Shown here one piece after another: positions 26,393 through 37,500 of a stretch of DNA of 64,000 nucleotides. Both the position numbers and the translations under genes were made by a program. The notes below the pieces were generated by a model. That model made no database searches. It was not told the DNA's origin and worked only from the letters and a program-made list of their open reading frames with translations. This stretch comes from Paraprevotella clara YIT 11840 (GTDB lineage Bacteria; Bacteroidota; Bacteroidia; Bacteroidales; Bacteroidaceae), in contig NZ_JH376616.1 of the NCBI RefSeq assembly GCF_000233955.1, forward strand, positions 1 through 64,000. Reading direction: 5' to 3'. Numbering within the stretch: position 1 is the stretch's first letter; the number at the start of each line of letters is the position of its first letter.

Positions 26393-29300
26393 TTACTTCA
26401 CCAATATCTTCTTGCCGTTCCGGATATATACGCCTTTCGTCATCCGGTCCACACGCATACCTTGCAGGTTATAGATCGGACCGTCTGCTTCCTCGGGGGC
26501 GGCATGGATGGAGTTGACGGACACTCCTTCGGGAGAATAATCGTCATTATTGGTCAAGTAGGCATCGGACACATCTATGACTCCGTTGCTTCCTGCATAC
26601 AAAGCCACAATCATGATATTGGCTGTGTTGACAGGTTCGCCGACGGCATCCCCGCTGGTGTACTCTATTTCCTGAAGAGGTATGACCACCGTCGTGGCAT
26701 CCCCGATAGGCTGACTATAGCAGTTACCCCAGATGCTGTTCTGCGGATAGATATTGACGGCAGCATTGACCTTCTGTACCTTGTCCAGTTTCAACACCAA
26801 ATATTTGTAGCCGCTCATGTCTACACCGTTCTCATACACCCACCCCATCTGTCCGTTCACGCCGGGGAAGAAAGCACGGGTAGCTTCCCGATAGGTGCCG
26901 TCACCGAAAAGCGTCGTATTGACATATTCCTCTCCCCAAGGGAAGAACGTGGAGGATGCCGTGAAAGATACGGTCAACACATTCCCCATCGGGTCGGTAT
27001 AAGTGGCTTTTACCGATACGCGCCCGTTCTTCCTTCCAATGACCATGCCGCTTTGGATGTCCAAGGCCTCAGGGTCGGAGATTTCATACTTGGCTTTGGC
27101 CGCCACGTTTTCCGTATGTCCGTCCTTGAACGTTGCCGTCAGTTCCAAAGCCTTGCTCAGGCCGATCATCACTTCCATTTCCGCTGATTCCACGGCGAGC
27201 CCTTCCGCAGTCAGCATTTCTTCATTATAGCCCTCGAAGTTGGGGTCGAAGTATGTGTCTTCATCAAACTGCTCTTCTGTCGTAAACCAATCCACGTCTA
27301 CGAAACCGCCCAATGCCTGTGTGGCATAATTGAAAATGCCGAAGCGGGCGCCCACGAATACGGAAAGGTTGAAACTATGCGTAGTCTCATTCCCCAACTG
27401 CACATACTCCTTATTGTCCGTGCTGTAGAAGAACTTCGTTTTTCCCGTGCCGCAATCAAACTGTGCACGCAGATAAACCACGGTGTCGATGTCTACGGAG
27501 GTTTCCGTGACGGAAGCCGGAACAAAACCGTCCACCGTCTTCAATGTGTCCTGCACCCAGATGAGTTGTTTTTTGCCGTCTTTCATGTGGACTGCTATAT
27601 AGGCGTACGGGTCTTGCTGTATGGTCAGACCGGCCATATCTCCTTCTTTCATGTTCTTCAGGTGCAGCGCCACCGTGCCGGTGGAAGGCCGCGATGTGTC
27701 CAACCCGTAGGGGCTTTTCGTATTGTGGAAAGCAAAAATACGTTGCGTCAGGGTATTGCGAGCCTGCATCAGGTCGTCGGTCACCGATGCAGTGTACAGA
27801 CGCAGGAACCCAGGCCGCTCGAACAGGCTCCACTTGCCGTTGTCGGGATTGTGGTTCCATTCCCATTGCATACCTAAGGGATATTGGCGGAAATTATCAT
27901 TGGTCGGGAGTATTTTCTCCGGATAGGTGGTTCCTACATCCGGTTTGGTATAAACCAACTGTGGCACTCCGTTCTTGGCCAAGGTCGGCCAACCGTCGGC
28001 CCATTCTACAGGATGCAAGCTCGGCAAACGGCCTATGGCGCCTTTATCCTCCATCAGCATGGTCCACCATTCACCGGTCAGCGTTTCAACCAATGCCCCT
28101 TGATGAACCGTGTTGGGCGAACCGTTAATTATCTTCTCTATCAGAACTTTCTCTTCGTACGGCCCGGTTATACTCTTGGAACGGAATATCGTCTGACCGG
28201 AAGGCCAACCGCCGTAAGTGGCGTAAATATAGTAATAGTCTCCTATTTTATAGAGGTGGCAACCTTCCAATCCTTCTTTGTCCCTCAAGACGGTGGTAGA
28301 CGTCCTGAAGTTGAAGTTCTTGTCCAGTTCGCAAATGTCGATATTGCCGATTCCGCAGGCTACATATACCTTGTCGTCCTCGAAAATCATGCCGGGGTCG
28401 TAATAAATTCGGTCCAACTTTTGCATCTGCCACTTCCCTTCCGGATCGGCAGTAGACAACACGAATCCTCCGGCATCGTTCCCGTTGACGAGCAGATAGA
28501 GTTTGCCTTCGTGGGCAGTCAGAGCAGCGGCCCACATGCCTTGGGCATAAGAGTTCTTACCACCGATAAGACTGTATTTGTCCGAAGTGGAAAGTTGTTC
28601 CAACGGCTGTGCACAATACTCCCAGTTGACCAAATCATGTGATTTCAGAATCGTAGCCCCGGGAAAGAGATGCATGGTGGTCGATACCATATAATAGGTA
28701 TCGCCCAGGCGTGCCACATCCGGGTCCGGAAAATCCGAAGCCAATACGGGATTGATGAACTTCTTGCCATCCGTCGTCTGGTTGGTAGACACGTTCGTGA
28801 AATCCGGTCGTGCAAAATCCACTTTGGCGTAATCGGCATACCAATCGAAAGTAGCCTTCCCGCAAGCTTCGGGATTACTGTCGAAAGCCGGGGTCACCGT
28901 ACCGTCTGCCAGATATTTGTCGATGTCGATGTAACACGCCGTGCCGGACAGGGTCATACTGATGTTGCCATAATGATCGAGCATCGTCTTATAGGCATTT
29001 CCCCATTTGGAAGTAGACCCTGTTGCCCATGTTCCCCAGTTGGCCGGGACCCAGTTTCCGTGTTCGTCATAGTGCCCTTCCCCTTCTTTCTCCGGACTCC
29101 AGTCGACTTCGGTGATGATGACGGGATTCGTTTCTACGACCGGCACCGCCTTTCCGAATTCTTGGATGAACGTTTCCCCGTCAGCGTTTTCGTCATTGTT
29201 ATTGTACCATCCTACATAAGCATGCACGGCATAACCTATGTTATAGCCTTCGATGGGATTGTTCTTGTAGCACACGTAATTGCTCTGCCATCCTGTTCCG

Positions 29301-30016
29301 GGTACCCAAATAATACCGTCGAAACCATTGGCTCGTATCTTGTCCACAATAGGCTGGAAGAAGTCATACGGCGCGCGCACGCTTTCCAGACTATCGGCAT
29401 CGTAAATGTTCACCGGTTCGTTGGCCAACTCTATGGATACCTGCCCGCTATGTTTCTTGATATTAGTGTTGCTTGACACGATGTCCCACACTTTCAACAA
29501 ATAATCCTGATAGTAGCCGTTCACCTTGATACCACCGGGACATACACCGGGAGGACGTACGACCACATAAAGCCCATGGTCCAAAGCCTTTTCTATGATT
29601 TTCCAATAGAGTGTGGACAGATACGTACGAAGCCGCTTCTCGCTGAATTGCGAGATATTGGCCTCGCCCGTTTCCTCACCTGTGACAGGAAGATTCGGGT
29701 CATTCGTCCAACAAGGATCCAAATGAAGTCGGAACACATTGCAATAGGCCCCTTGCGTGGAGTCCGTAATAGCCGTGAAGAGCTTATCGAAATACTCGAT
29801 GCAGTCTTTTTTGGTGGCATCGTTGGCTACATTTCCCCAACGGTAATTATTAAAATAAGGACTCGGCGTATCCATCACGCCGTGCAACACCACTTTATTG
29901 CCATGGGTGTCTGTCAAGTACTCCCCGTCCACATGAATGGACGGAGGAATCTCTGCACTCACCGAAACCGTTGCCAACAGCAGTCCGGAAAGCATAAAGT
30001 TTTTCATTTTTCGCAT
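26393..30016 (-). CDS. Secreted bifunctional glycoside hydrolase, GH5-GH43 fusion
   Basis: About 1207 aa. A signal peptide (residues 1-22) is followed by a GH5 (cellulase-fold) domain, ~25-400, with acid/base Glu in 'IELANEPV' near 200 and nucleophile Glu in 'VIITEVDW' near 299. A GH43 five-blade propeller spans ~420-690, with base Asp in 'FPDPDVARLG', Asp in 'YYDPGMIFE' and acid Glu in 'GLEGCHLY'. Next come a concanavalin-like GH43 C-terminal domain (~700-900), an Ig-like stretch and a probable carbohydrate-binding module (~1015-1150). The end is a basic tail, 'KGVYIRNGKKILVK'. The likely role is backbone and side-chain cleavage of a xylan-type glycan outside the cytoplasm. The exact specificities are not visible. 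The operator at 30138 precedes it. Confidence 0.9.
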   Translation of the reverse strand: MRKMKNFMLSGLLLATVSVSAEIPPSIHVDGEYLTDTHGNKVVLHGVMDTPSPYFNNYRWGNVANDATKKDCIEYFDKLFTAITDSTQGAYCNVFRLHLDPCWTNDPNLPVTGEETGEANISQFSEKRLRTYLSTLYWKIIEKALDHGLYVVVRPPGVCPGGIKVNGYYQDYLLKVWDIVSSNTNIKKHSGQVSIELANEPVNIYDADSLESVRAPYDFFQPIVDKIRANGFDGIIWVPGTGWQSNYVCYKNNPIEGYNIGYAVHAYVGWYNNNDENADGETFIQEFGKAVPVVETNPVIITEVDWSPEKEGEGHYDEHGNWVPANWGTWATGSTSKWGNAYKTMLDHYGNISMTLSGTACYIDIDKYLADGTVTPAFDSNPEACGKATFDWYADYAKVDFARPDFTNVSTNQTTDGKKFINPVLASDFPDPDVARLGDTYYMVSTTMHLFPGATILKSHDLVNWEYCAQPLEQLSTSDKYSLIGGKNSYAQGMWAAALTAHEGKLYLLVNGNDAGGFVLSTADPEGKWQMQKLDRIYYDPGMIFEDDKVYVACGIGNIDICELDKNFNFRTSTTVLRDKEGLEGCHLYKIGDYYYIYATYGGWPSGQTIFRSKSITGPYEEKVLIEKIINGSPNTVHQGALVETLTGEWWTMLMEDKGAIGRLPSLHPVEWADGWPTLAKNGVPQLVYTKPDVGTTYPEKILPTNDNFRQYPLGMQWEWNHNPDNGKWSLFERPGFLRLYTASVTDDLMQARNTLTQRIFAFHNTKSPYGLDTSRPSTGTVALHLKNMKEGDMAGLTIQQDPYAYIAVHMKDGKKQLIWVQDTLKTVDGFVPASVTETSVDIDTVVYLRAQFDCGTGKTKFFYSTDNKEYVQLGNETTHSFNLSVFVGARFGIFNYATQALGGFVDVDWFTTEEQFDEDTYFDPNFEGYNEEMLTAEGLAVESAEMEVMIGLSKALELTATFKDGHTENVAAKAKYEISDPEALDIQSGMVIGRKNGRVSVKATYTDPMGNVLTVSFTASSTFFPWGEEYVNTTLFGDGTYREATRAFFPGVNGQMGWVYENGVDMSGYKYLVLKLDKVQKVNAAVNIYPQNSIWGNCYSQPIGDATTVVIPLQEIEYTSGDAVGEPVNTANIMIVALYAGSNGVIDVSDAYLTNNDDYSPEGVSVNSIHAAPEEADGPIYNLQGMRVDRMTKGVYIRNGKKILVK

Positions 30017-30103
30017 AACCAATCTAATTTAAGGATTATCATTTCTAAATCACATTCCTTTCTCAATTCACACATAATACAAAAAATCTACTGTGCTCTT
30101 TTG

Positions 30104-30170
30104 CAAAGATGAAAAATATCGGTGACACCGCCATACGGCTGTGTTACCGATATTTTACGCCATGTCTCAA
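30104..30170 (-). promoter_or_regulatory. PUL operator-promoter site 6 (upstream of GH5-GH43)
   Basis: Minus strand: TTGAGACAT half-site (30162-30170), TAAAAT in the middle, then a degenerate second half (GGTAACAC) ending at 30138. A 26-nt spacer follows, then CATCTTTG at 30104-30111, one base off TAnnTTTG. This is the weakest of the six sites. It overlaps the hairpin at 30113-30156. Confidence 0.55.
30113..30156 (-). terminator. Hairpin after the HTCS gene, probable terminator
   Basis: AAAATATCGGT (30113-30123) pairs with ACCGATATTTT (30146-30156), with further pairing inside (CAC/GTG, CC/GG). Read on the minus strand it follows the HTCS stop and ends in five T. It overlaps the spacer and half-site of the operator for the next gene. 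Confidence 0.65.
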
Positions 30171-30195
30171 AATATATAAAAAAAGAACTATTTTC

Positions 30196-33100
30196 TCATT
30201 TCTTGGCCAAATGTTCCTTCATATAAACCATAGGAGACATTCCATACAAAGCTTTGAACTTAATGGAGAAAGATGCGGCATTCTCAAACCCACAGGCATA
30301 CATCACTTCGGTAATATTACGATGCCCCGAAGCCAATAGATCGGCGGCCTTCTTAAGGCGTATGTTACGCACAAGGTCGCGTGGTCCTTGATTGGTCAAT
30401 TCTTTCATTTTACGGTGCAAGTGTGCTCGGCTGATACCCACCTCCCGCGCAATAAGTTCCACACTTAGATAAGGATTGTTGATATTCCCATTGATAATCT
30501 GCAATACACGTTCCAATAGCTTGTCATCGGCTGATTGGGATACGACAACATCTATGTTCTCTTCAGGCATTTCTTTACCCCCTACTTTGTTACGAAGAAT
30601 ATCATACGAAGCTATCAGGTTCCGTATAGTATATTCCAATACTTTGATATTAAACGGTTTTTCAATATAAGAATCAGCACCCGTACTCAATCCTTCTATT
30701 TTGTCTTTTTCATGGGATTTGGCCGTAAGCAATACCACTGGTATAAAATTCACATTAATGTTGGTTTTTATTTTGGCACAAAGCGTATAGCCATCCATTT
30801 CCGGCATCATCACATCGCTCAAGACTAAACTCGGAGGAGTCCGTAAAACTTCGCTCAACGCTTCCTTCCCATTGCGACAAGGCACGACGTAATAATGTTT
30901 TCGCAACTCCTCCGATAGATAACTTCGTATTTCATCGTCATCTTCCGCGATAACAATACGTTTGCGATGCTTGGTTTTGTTCTCATCCTTATTCCCTTCG
31001 GTTACGGCAGAATCTTCTTCTATTTTCAAAATTGATTCTTCCGCTTTTTCTTCTATGGGTGTTTGCAAAAGTTCTTCCGGTTTAAGATGAGCGTTGCCAA
31101 GGGGTAATACGACCTTAAACGTGCATCCCTTACCGTCTGTATTGTTGTAAACCGAAATTTCACCGTGGTGTAAGGTGACAAGTTGCTTCGTAAGGTTCAA
31201 GCCGATTCCGCTTCCGGCCACATTATAATTAGTTATATTGTCCGCCTGATAGAAGCGTTGGAAAATTTTCTCCATCTTGTCGGGCTCTATCGTCAATCCA
31301 TCGTCCCAAACTTCCATCGAAACGTCGTGTTCACCCTGTTTCAAACGTATACCGATGTTACCTTTAGAAGGAGTAAATTTGAAAGCATTGGACAAAAGAT
31401 TCATGATCACTTTATCAAAGTTCTTTTTATCCAACCATATCTCTATGTAGTCTGTATCGTATTCAAAATGAAAGTGGATTTCTTTTTCACGCGCCTTACT
31501 GTCGAAGAGTTCATATACGTCTCGTACAAAATCTACAAGGTTCACAGGCTGCATCTTCATCATCATCTGTCCTTTATCTATTTTACGCAAATCCAGAATC
31601 TGGTTGACAAGAGCCAAAATACGTTCCGCATTGCGGCTCATCATACGGTAAGACCTTTGCCTTATTTCATCGAAGTCTGTATTAATAAGATGTTGCAAAG
31701 GTCCTACAATCAGCGTCATAGGCGTACGAATCTCATGACTGAGGTTCATGAAGAATTGCAACTTCATTTCGTTCAATTGTTCCGCATGTATATGTTCCTG
31801 CAAACGTAATCTGGCCTCTTCCCGCAAACGACGACTATGAACGAATCGCATGATAAGAAACATCATTATTAAAAAGTAAACGATAAACGCCGGTAGGCTG
31901 GCGTACCACGGAGAGCGGACTATCACGGTAAAGGCTTTGACATCGGACTCCAGACCATTAACGATTGCCTTTACTCGGATTTTATAAGTTCCTGACGGCA
32001 AATGGTTTAAAGTCAGCATGCCTGATGAACCCGCCATAGCCACGTAGGGTTCGTGGTCTATGGAATACAGATATTTCACACCGTCCGGCATGTCATACGA
32101 CATCGTTGAAAGACGTATGGAAAAAGTATTATCCTCATGGCACACCTCAAACAGGTTGGATTCCATTACGGGGCGATTCGTCACCTTGAAGAATCCCGAT
32201 TTTGTATCCGTTGTTACCTCCTTATCTCCTATGCGCATTTCTACCAGTTGCAGACAAGGACGTTTACCGGCGTAGCGTACTGTTTCGGGCGAGAAGAGTG
32301 TAAGTCCGCTGTTTCCACCGAAAACCATCAGACTGTCCCATCCACAGGATGCCCGTTCGCTAAACTCATTTCCTTGCAATCCGTTGCTTGCATAATAGTT
32401 GGTGAAATGACTCCGCTTCAAATCCAACATGGACAAACCGTGAAAGGTACTTATCCATATATTATTTTGGCCGTCGAACCGCATGGAAGCTATATAGTTG
32501 TCAGGCAAGCCATCGTCGGTAGTGTAATGCCGCAGTGTACGTCCGTGCCTGTCCAACACGAATATTCCGTCATGTGTGCCCACCCATAGCAGGCCTTCCT
32601 TGTCTTCGACCACCGTATGCACCGGTTGCTCCATCAATACGCAGTTGCATCCGAATGCAGAAACAAAGTCATCATGATTCAAATCCAAGCAAGCCAATCC
32701 GCTACTCATGCAAATATAGAGCCGTCTCCCGTCTTCAGATAAGCACAAATCATTTACCCACATATTTGTCAATGAGTTGCCTTTCGGTTCAGAAGCCTCT
32801 GGTTTTACTTTGTATTCCTTCAGTTCATGTGTTTTCAAATTATATTTCTTCAGTCCGTCACCTAAAGTTGCAATCCACAAATTATTTTCCTTATCAGCCA
32901 ATAAACGAAACACATGTACTGCCATTCCCTTACTGGTAAACGGAAGACGGTTAAATTGTCCCGTCTTCTCGTCTAACCATCCGGCTCCCTCCCAATAAGA
33001 ACCCAACCACAACTTACCATCTTTATCTTCCGCTATACAGGTTATCGTAGCAGGCAAACTTCCGACATCGGAAGCATAATGACGGACTGTATATGATTTA

Positions 33101-34239
33101 ATGTCTAAAGCATAAAGGCCATCGTTATCCGTACCTACCCATAACGTACAATCCTTTCCAGCATAAACAGACATCACACAGGCTGAGCCTATGATATCAT
33201 ATCGCCCGGACTTATAGCCCACATAGCTGAAACCGCTATCTTGATGAGGTTGTATGAAAACCCCTTTCTGAAATAGCCCTAACCAAATATTGCCATCTCG
33301 GTCTTCCAATATACTGCTTATCTTAGCGTGTTTCAAATCCACTTGTGCATGAAAGTAGTCGCAAGGAGATGGTGAACGTTCTCCGAACCGATAATTCATG
33401 GTTCCTTCCCCATCCGTACCCAGCATAACCTGTCCGTCCGACAATGGACAGAGAACGGAGACATTCAGATGAGCAGTCCCCTCTATCGGCAAGAAAATGT
33501 TACGTGAACCGTCGAAAACAAATAGTCCTTCTGAGGCCGATCCCATGAAAAGATGTCCTTCACGGTCAAAAGCCAAGCAACAACGTCCCAAGACAGACGC
33601 CTTCTCACAAAGATAACGGCTGACTTTTCCATCTTTCCGGCGGTATATACCGTAATTTGTCACAGCTAACCAAACAGCACCATCAGGCGCTTCCACCATA
33701 TCCTCCACATTATTGTCTCCCTCAAACATCAAGGTATAATGCGCTTCATCCTTCCCCGACGGAATCACATACATGCCGAACCCTGAAGTACTTACCCATA
33801 CGTCGCCATTGCGCACTTGCAACATGGACATGACATGGCATGCTTTTAAGGTATCTTCTTTATTTATAAAAGGTATAGTCCGAAACCGTCCGGTGTTTTC
33901 ATCATATACCTGTAGCCCTTTGTCCATACCAACCAGCAAACGCCCGGCTGCGTCCTCCAACGCACAGGTTACGTGTTCGGAAAGCATCGAACCCGATTTC
34001 TGTGTTTTATGAAAGGTTTGGAATTGGAAACCATCGTAACGGTCAAAACCGTTACGGGTAGCAATCCAAATAAATCCCCTCTTATCCTGATACACTTGGT
34101 TTACCAAACTACTCGACAATTGTGCATCAGAAGTAAACAAACGCCCCTCCTGTCCCTTCATCTCTGAAGCGACAACTATGTAACATAATAGAATAAAATA
34201 GAAGGCAAACGAAACGTGCCATGTTTTTCCTGTTCGCAT
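30196..34239 (-). CDS. Hybrid two-component system sensor/regulator (HTCS) of the PUL
   Basis: 1347 aa, the classic HTCS order. An N-terminal signal/anchor is followed by two seven-bladed propellers built from 'reg_prop' repeats such as 'VNQVYQDKRGFIWIATRNG' (~30-690), then a Y_Y_Y domain (~700-775) and a membrane helix near 786-806. The kinase has phospho-acceptor His in 'NLSHEIRTPMTLI' near 833 and HATPase 'NLLSNAFKFTP'. The receiver has phospho-acceptor Asp in 'LSDVMMPEMDGY' near 1141. An AraC-type helix-turn-helix occupies ~1240-1347. HTCS proteins bind a glycan fragment in the periplasm and activate their PUL. It sits between GH5-GH43 and the divergent secreted protein, and no operator copy precedes its own start. 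Confidence 0.96.
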   Translation of the reverse strand: MRTGKTWHVSFAFYFILLCYIVVASEMKGQEGRLFTSDAQLSSSLVNQVYQDKRGFIWIATRNGFDRYDGFQFQTFHKTQKSGSMLSEHVTCALEDAAGRLLVGMDKGLQVYDENTGRFRTIPFINKEDTLKACHVMSMLQVRNGDVWVSTSGFGMYVIPSGKDEAHYTLMFEGDNNVEDMVEAPDGAVWLAVTNYGIYRRKDGKVSRYLCEKASVLGRCCLAFDREGHLFMGSASEGLFVFDGSRNIFLPIEGTAHLNVSVLCPLSDGQVMLGTDGEGTMNYRFGERSPSPCDYFHAQVDLKHAKISSILEDRDGNIWLGLFQKGVFIQPHQDSGFSYVGYKSGRYDIIGSACVMSVYAGKDCTLWVGTDNDGLYALDIKSYTVRHYASDVGSLPATITCIAEDKDGKLWLGSYWEGAGWLDEKTGQFNRLPFTSKGMAVHVFRLLADKENNLWIATLGDGLKKYNLKTHELKEYKVKPEASEPKGNSLTNMWVNDLCLSEDGRRLYICMSSGLACLDLNHDDFVSAFGCNCVLMEQPVHTVVEDKEGLLWVGTHDGIFVLDRHGRTLRHYTTDDGLPDNYIASMRFDGQNNIWISTFHGLSMLDLKRSHFTNYYASNGLQGNEFSERASCGWDSLMVFGGNSGLTLFSPETVRYAGKRPCLQLVEMRIGDKEVTTDTKSGFFKVTNRPVMESNLFEVCHEDNTFSIRLSTMSYDMPDGVKYLYSIDHEPYVAMAGSSGMLTLNHLPSGTYKIRVKAIVNGLESDVKAFTVIVRSPWYASLPAFIVYFLIMMFLIMRFVHSRRLREEARLRLQEHIHAEQLNEMKLQFFMNLSHEIRTPMTLIVGPLQHLINTDFDEIRQRSYRMMSRNAERILALVNQILDLRKIDKGQMMMKMQPVNLVDFVRDVYELFDSKAREKEIHFHFEYDTDYIEIWLDKKNFDKVIMNLLSNAFKFTPSKGNIGIRLKQGEHDVSMEVWDDGLTIEPDKMEKIFQRFYQADNITNYNVAGSGIGLNLTKQLVTLHHGEISVYNNTDGKGCTFKVVLPLGNAHLKPEELLQTPIEEKAEESILKIEEDSAVTEGNKDENKTKHRKRIVIAEDDDEIRSYLSEELRKHYYVVPCRNGKEALSEVLRTPPSLVLSDVMMPEMDGYTLCAKIKTNINVNFIPVVLLTAKSHEKDKIEGLSTGADSYIEKPFNIKVLEYTIRNLIASYDILRNKVGGKEMPEENIDVVVSQSADDKLLERVLQIINGNINNPYLSVELIAREVGISRAHLHRKMKELTNQGPRDLVRNIRLKKAADLLASGHRNITEVMYACGFENAASFSIKFKALYGMSPMVYMKEHLAKK

Positions 34240-34373
34240 GTGTTCATGATATTTAAAATCGACACGAATTTATATAAAACTTTCTAAAACACTATTCTTC
34301 TTATTGGAAATGCAATTGTCTTTTGTATTATATATAGTATCAAAAACAACTTCCCTCTATCACACAGCAAACC

Positions 34374-34440
34374 TTGTGACATCAAATAAAATTCATGCGA
34401 CATAAATTGAAGGCTTTTGCATTCAAAACTTATACTTTTG
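34374..34440 (+). promoter_or_regulatory. PUL operator-promoter site 1 (upstream of the 1172-aa secreted protein)
   Basis: TTGTGACAT at 34374-34382 and TGCGACATAAA at 34396-34406 form a direct repeat with 21-nt period. A 26-nt spacer then leads to TACTTTTG at 34433-34440, a perfect TAnnTTTG. The translation start at 34509 lies downstream; earlier in-frame ATGs fall in the operator and are rejected. Confidence 0.82.
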
Positions 34441-34508
34441 CCCTGTCCGGATTGAGAATCAATCACGGCATAGTTTTTATTGTTTCACATATTAAATTAT
34501 TCAACGAC

Positions 34509-37500
34509 ATGAAAAACAAGCATTACTTTACGTTGCTGTTTGCCACGCTGCTTAGCCCGATAGGTACGGCAGCTACGTCATGGACTCCGCCGACCGTAAC
34601 CGGCCAGGAGCTGAAAACAGGGGAAACACAGTATGCCTACAATGTCAAGGCTAACGGATTCCTTAACGCCAACTCAACCCAAACAACCGTTGTCACGGAT
34701 GAAGGGCTGCCCTTATTCATTACCTCTAGTACAAACAATACCTATTTATTGGGTACAACGGCAGATGAGGGACTTACCTACACTTACATTTATTATGAAG
34801 ACAATCAAACTTCAAAAGCGGGTGGGGAGGCAGGTCGGACACACCTGAACTGGACTATCGAGGCACAAAGCGACGGCACTTATTACATCCGCCCCGACAA
34901 AGCGGACGAAAACTACGGTGAAGATTATTTCCCCGATATGTGGATGGGATGGAAAAACGACGGGACTGATGTCATTTATCCCTTAATCGACGCGTATGAA
35001 GACACATACGGAATAAAATGGAAATTCGTCAGCGAAACGGAATACCAACACTTCTTCAACCTAAAGGCTCTCAGCGATGCCATGACCAAAGCACAAGACT
35101 ACGGTTTTGACATCACGTCAGCCCTAAATGTATATAACAACACTGCCAGTACCAACGAAGAATTGGAGGCTGCTACCACAGACCTGAAAACCAAAATCCG
35201 TGAATATGAAATCGAACATGCCACTTACGACAAGCCCGTGGACTTGTCCGACTTGCTTGAGAACTACAAATTCGAGGAGAACTTCGTAGCCAGCAGTAGC
35301 GACATTCCGGGTTGGACGCAAGAGCCGGCAAATTCATTCACCTATAGTGGCGACAATTTGAACAATACCACCACCAACTTAGGGCGTTGGGCCTTTGACG
35401 ACACCGGTTTCGCGGATGCCAAGATTTACCAGAGCTTGACAGACGTACCGAACGGAAAATATGAATTGAAAGTGGATTACATCTGTATAGACCAGAATCC
35501 GTCTAATCCGGAATCCGATGGAAAAGATCCCGAGGATTATTCCGTGACCGGCAACACCTTGTATGCCATCACTTCACTGGGTACCAGTTCTGTAAACCTG
35601 TCTTCAGGCAGCCGTTGGGGATCAGCATCGACATCCATTACATTCTTCGTTACAGACGGGAAATTGGAAACCGGAGTAGAAATGCTGAACTCTACCGCCA
35701 ACTGGTTCGTGTTGGGCAACCTTAAACTTTCTTATTACGGTAAAGATGCCATCAAGGACGAACTACAGGTCATTGTAGATAAGGCCAAAGCCGTGAACAA
35801 CGGCATGAACCAGACCTATCGGGACCGTTTGGACAAAGTAATAGCCGAAGCTGAGAATTATATCGCTAACGGTGGAAACGTGGCAGACATGACCAGCAAG
35901 GCCGAAGAATTAAACGAAGCTATCCTGGCGGCTGAAGAAAACGGTAAGGCATACGGTACATTACAACGTACCTACGAAGTAGCTGACAGTATATTGAACA
36001 CACTGGAAGGTGAAGTGAATGATGACATCATGGCCTTGAGCGACTACATGGCCGAAATCGACATCGAAACCATACTGATTGAATATCCTTATACCACTGA
36101 AGAGTTGGGAGAAATTATCTCCAAAATGGACCTGCTGACCCAATCAGCGCAACATTCACTCATTACTGAAGGAACAGACGTGACAAACTTCATCACCAAC
36201 CCCTCGTTTGCGGAAAGCGTGAACGGATGGATTGTTGATGAATTCGATGCAGAGAAGTTTGGCCTCAACAACGATTTACTCACAATCGGCGGCGGGCAGA
36301 CGGGTGAAATCTACCAAACCTTATTGGGTATGCCGAACGGCGTATACGAACTGAGCGTGCAGGCATTCCAACGTGCGGACTGGGACTTCGAGAAAATGGA
36401 CTCCTTATGGTCTATCGGCAAAGGAGACAGTTTGATTAGTACTGTGTCTTCATACATTTTCCTGAATGACGGCGAACAAAAGATAAAACACTCGTTCCAA
36501 GACGCTTTCACGGGTGATGAATTTACAGAGTCCTGGGATATCCGGCATGGGACGAAATCAGGCGTCATGATGCCGAACACGGAAAGCGGCGCCCGGCAAT
36601 ACTTTGACAAGGGCTATTTCAAGAACACCGTACAAGCTTTTGTCATCAACGGCAAACTTACGTTCGGCATACGCAATTACGGAGACCAATTCGAAAGGTG
36701 GGGATGCTATGATAACTTTACGCTGACCTACGTAGGCAAGGATTTGGAAAAAGTCATCGCCTTGCTTGATCAATGGTTGGAAAAGGCAGCACCTTACCTA
36801 GATGAGAAAATGAACGGAGCCATCAAAAAACAAATGACAGAGGCATATAACCGTGGCACGGAACTTGTAAACAACCCCGAGGCCGACTTCGATGAATGCA
36901 TTGAAGTGATTGCCACCCTGACCGAAGCACTTGGCAACGTGGATGAAAGCATCGAGTCGTTCAAATTCCTTGCACACGCCAATGAAGTGGCCGCCAAAGA
37001 CTTGGCATACGAAGGCGTGGCCGCTACGGAATCAGGGCAACAGCTCCAAGCCCTCTATGACACAAACAATGCCGGATACCAGAATGAATCCGACGAACTG
37101 ACCGTGGAGAAAATCGACGAAATAGCCGCCCAATACCTCGAACTGGCCCGTAACGCCAAAATAGAGAAAGGCATCAAGGCCAACGACGACCTCACTCATA
37201 TTCTCGTCAACCCGAGCTTTGAAGACCAATATGGCCTGGGCGAAGGCGTGAATGCCGTATACAACGCACCTTTCGGATGGACTTTCATGATAGACAGCAT
37301 CGTCTGCACAAAAGCTGAGGACATGAACGCTGCCGGATTGAACAATTTTACAAGCCCTGACAAGAATGTGGATTGTACGGACGGAGAATATGGATTCTGC
37401 CTCCAGTCCGGTGACTTCCCCGACGTATATATGTACCAGACCGTAGAAGGCCTGCCGGCCGGTTACTACAAAGTAACAGTAGACATGGTAGTACCTAACG

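Noticed and set aside
28670-29476. 268-aa open frame opposite the GH5-GH43 gene
   Set aside because: Overlaps catalytic regions of a real enzyme; composition is that of a complementary frame.
34395-34508. Longer start of the 1172-aa secreted protein
   Set aside because: The ATG at 34395 is inside the operator and upstream of the -7 box; the signal peptide begins at 34509.
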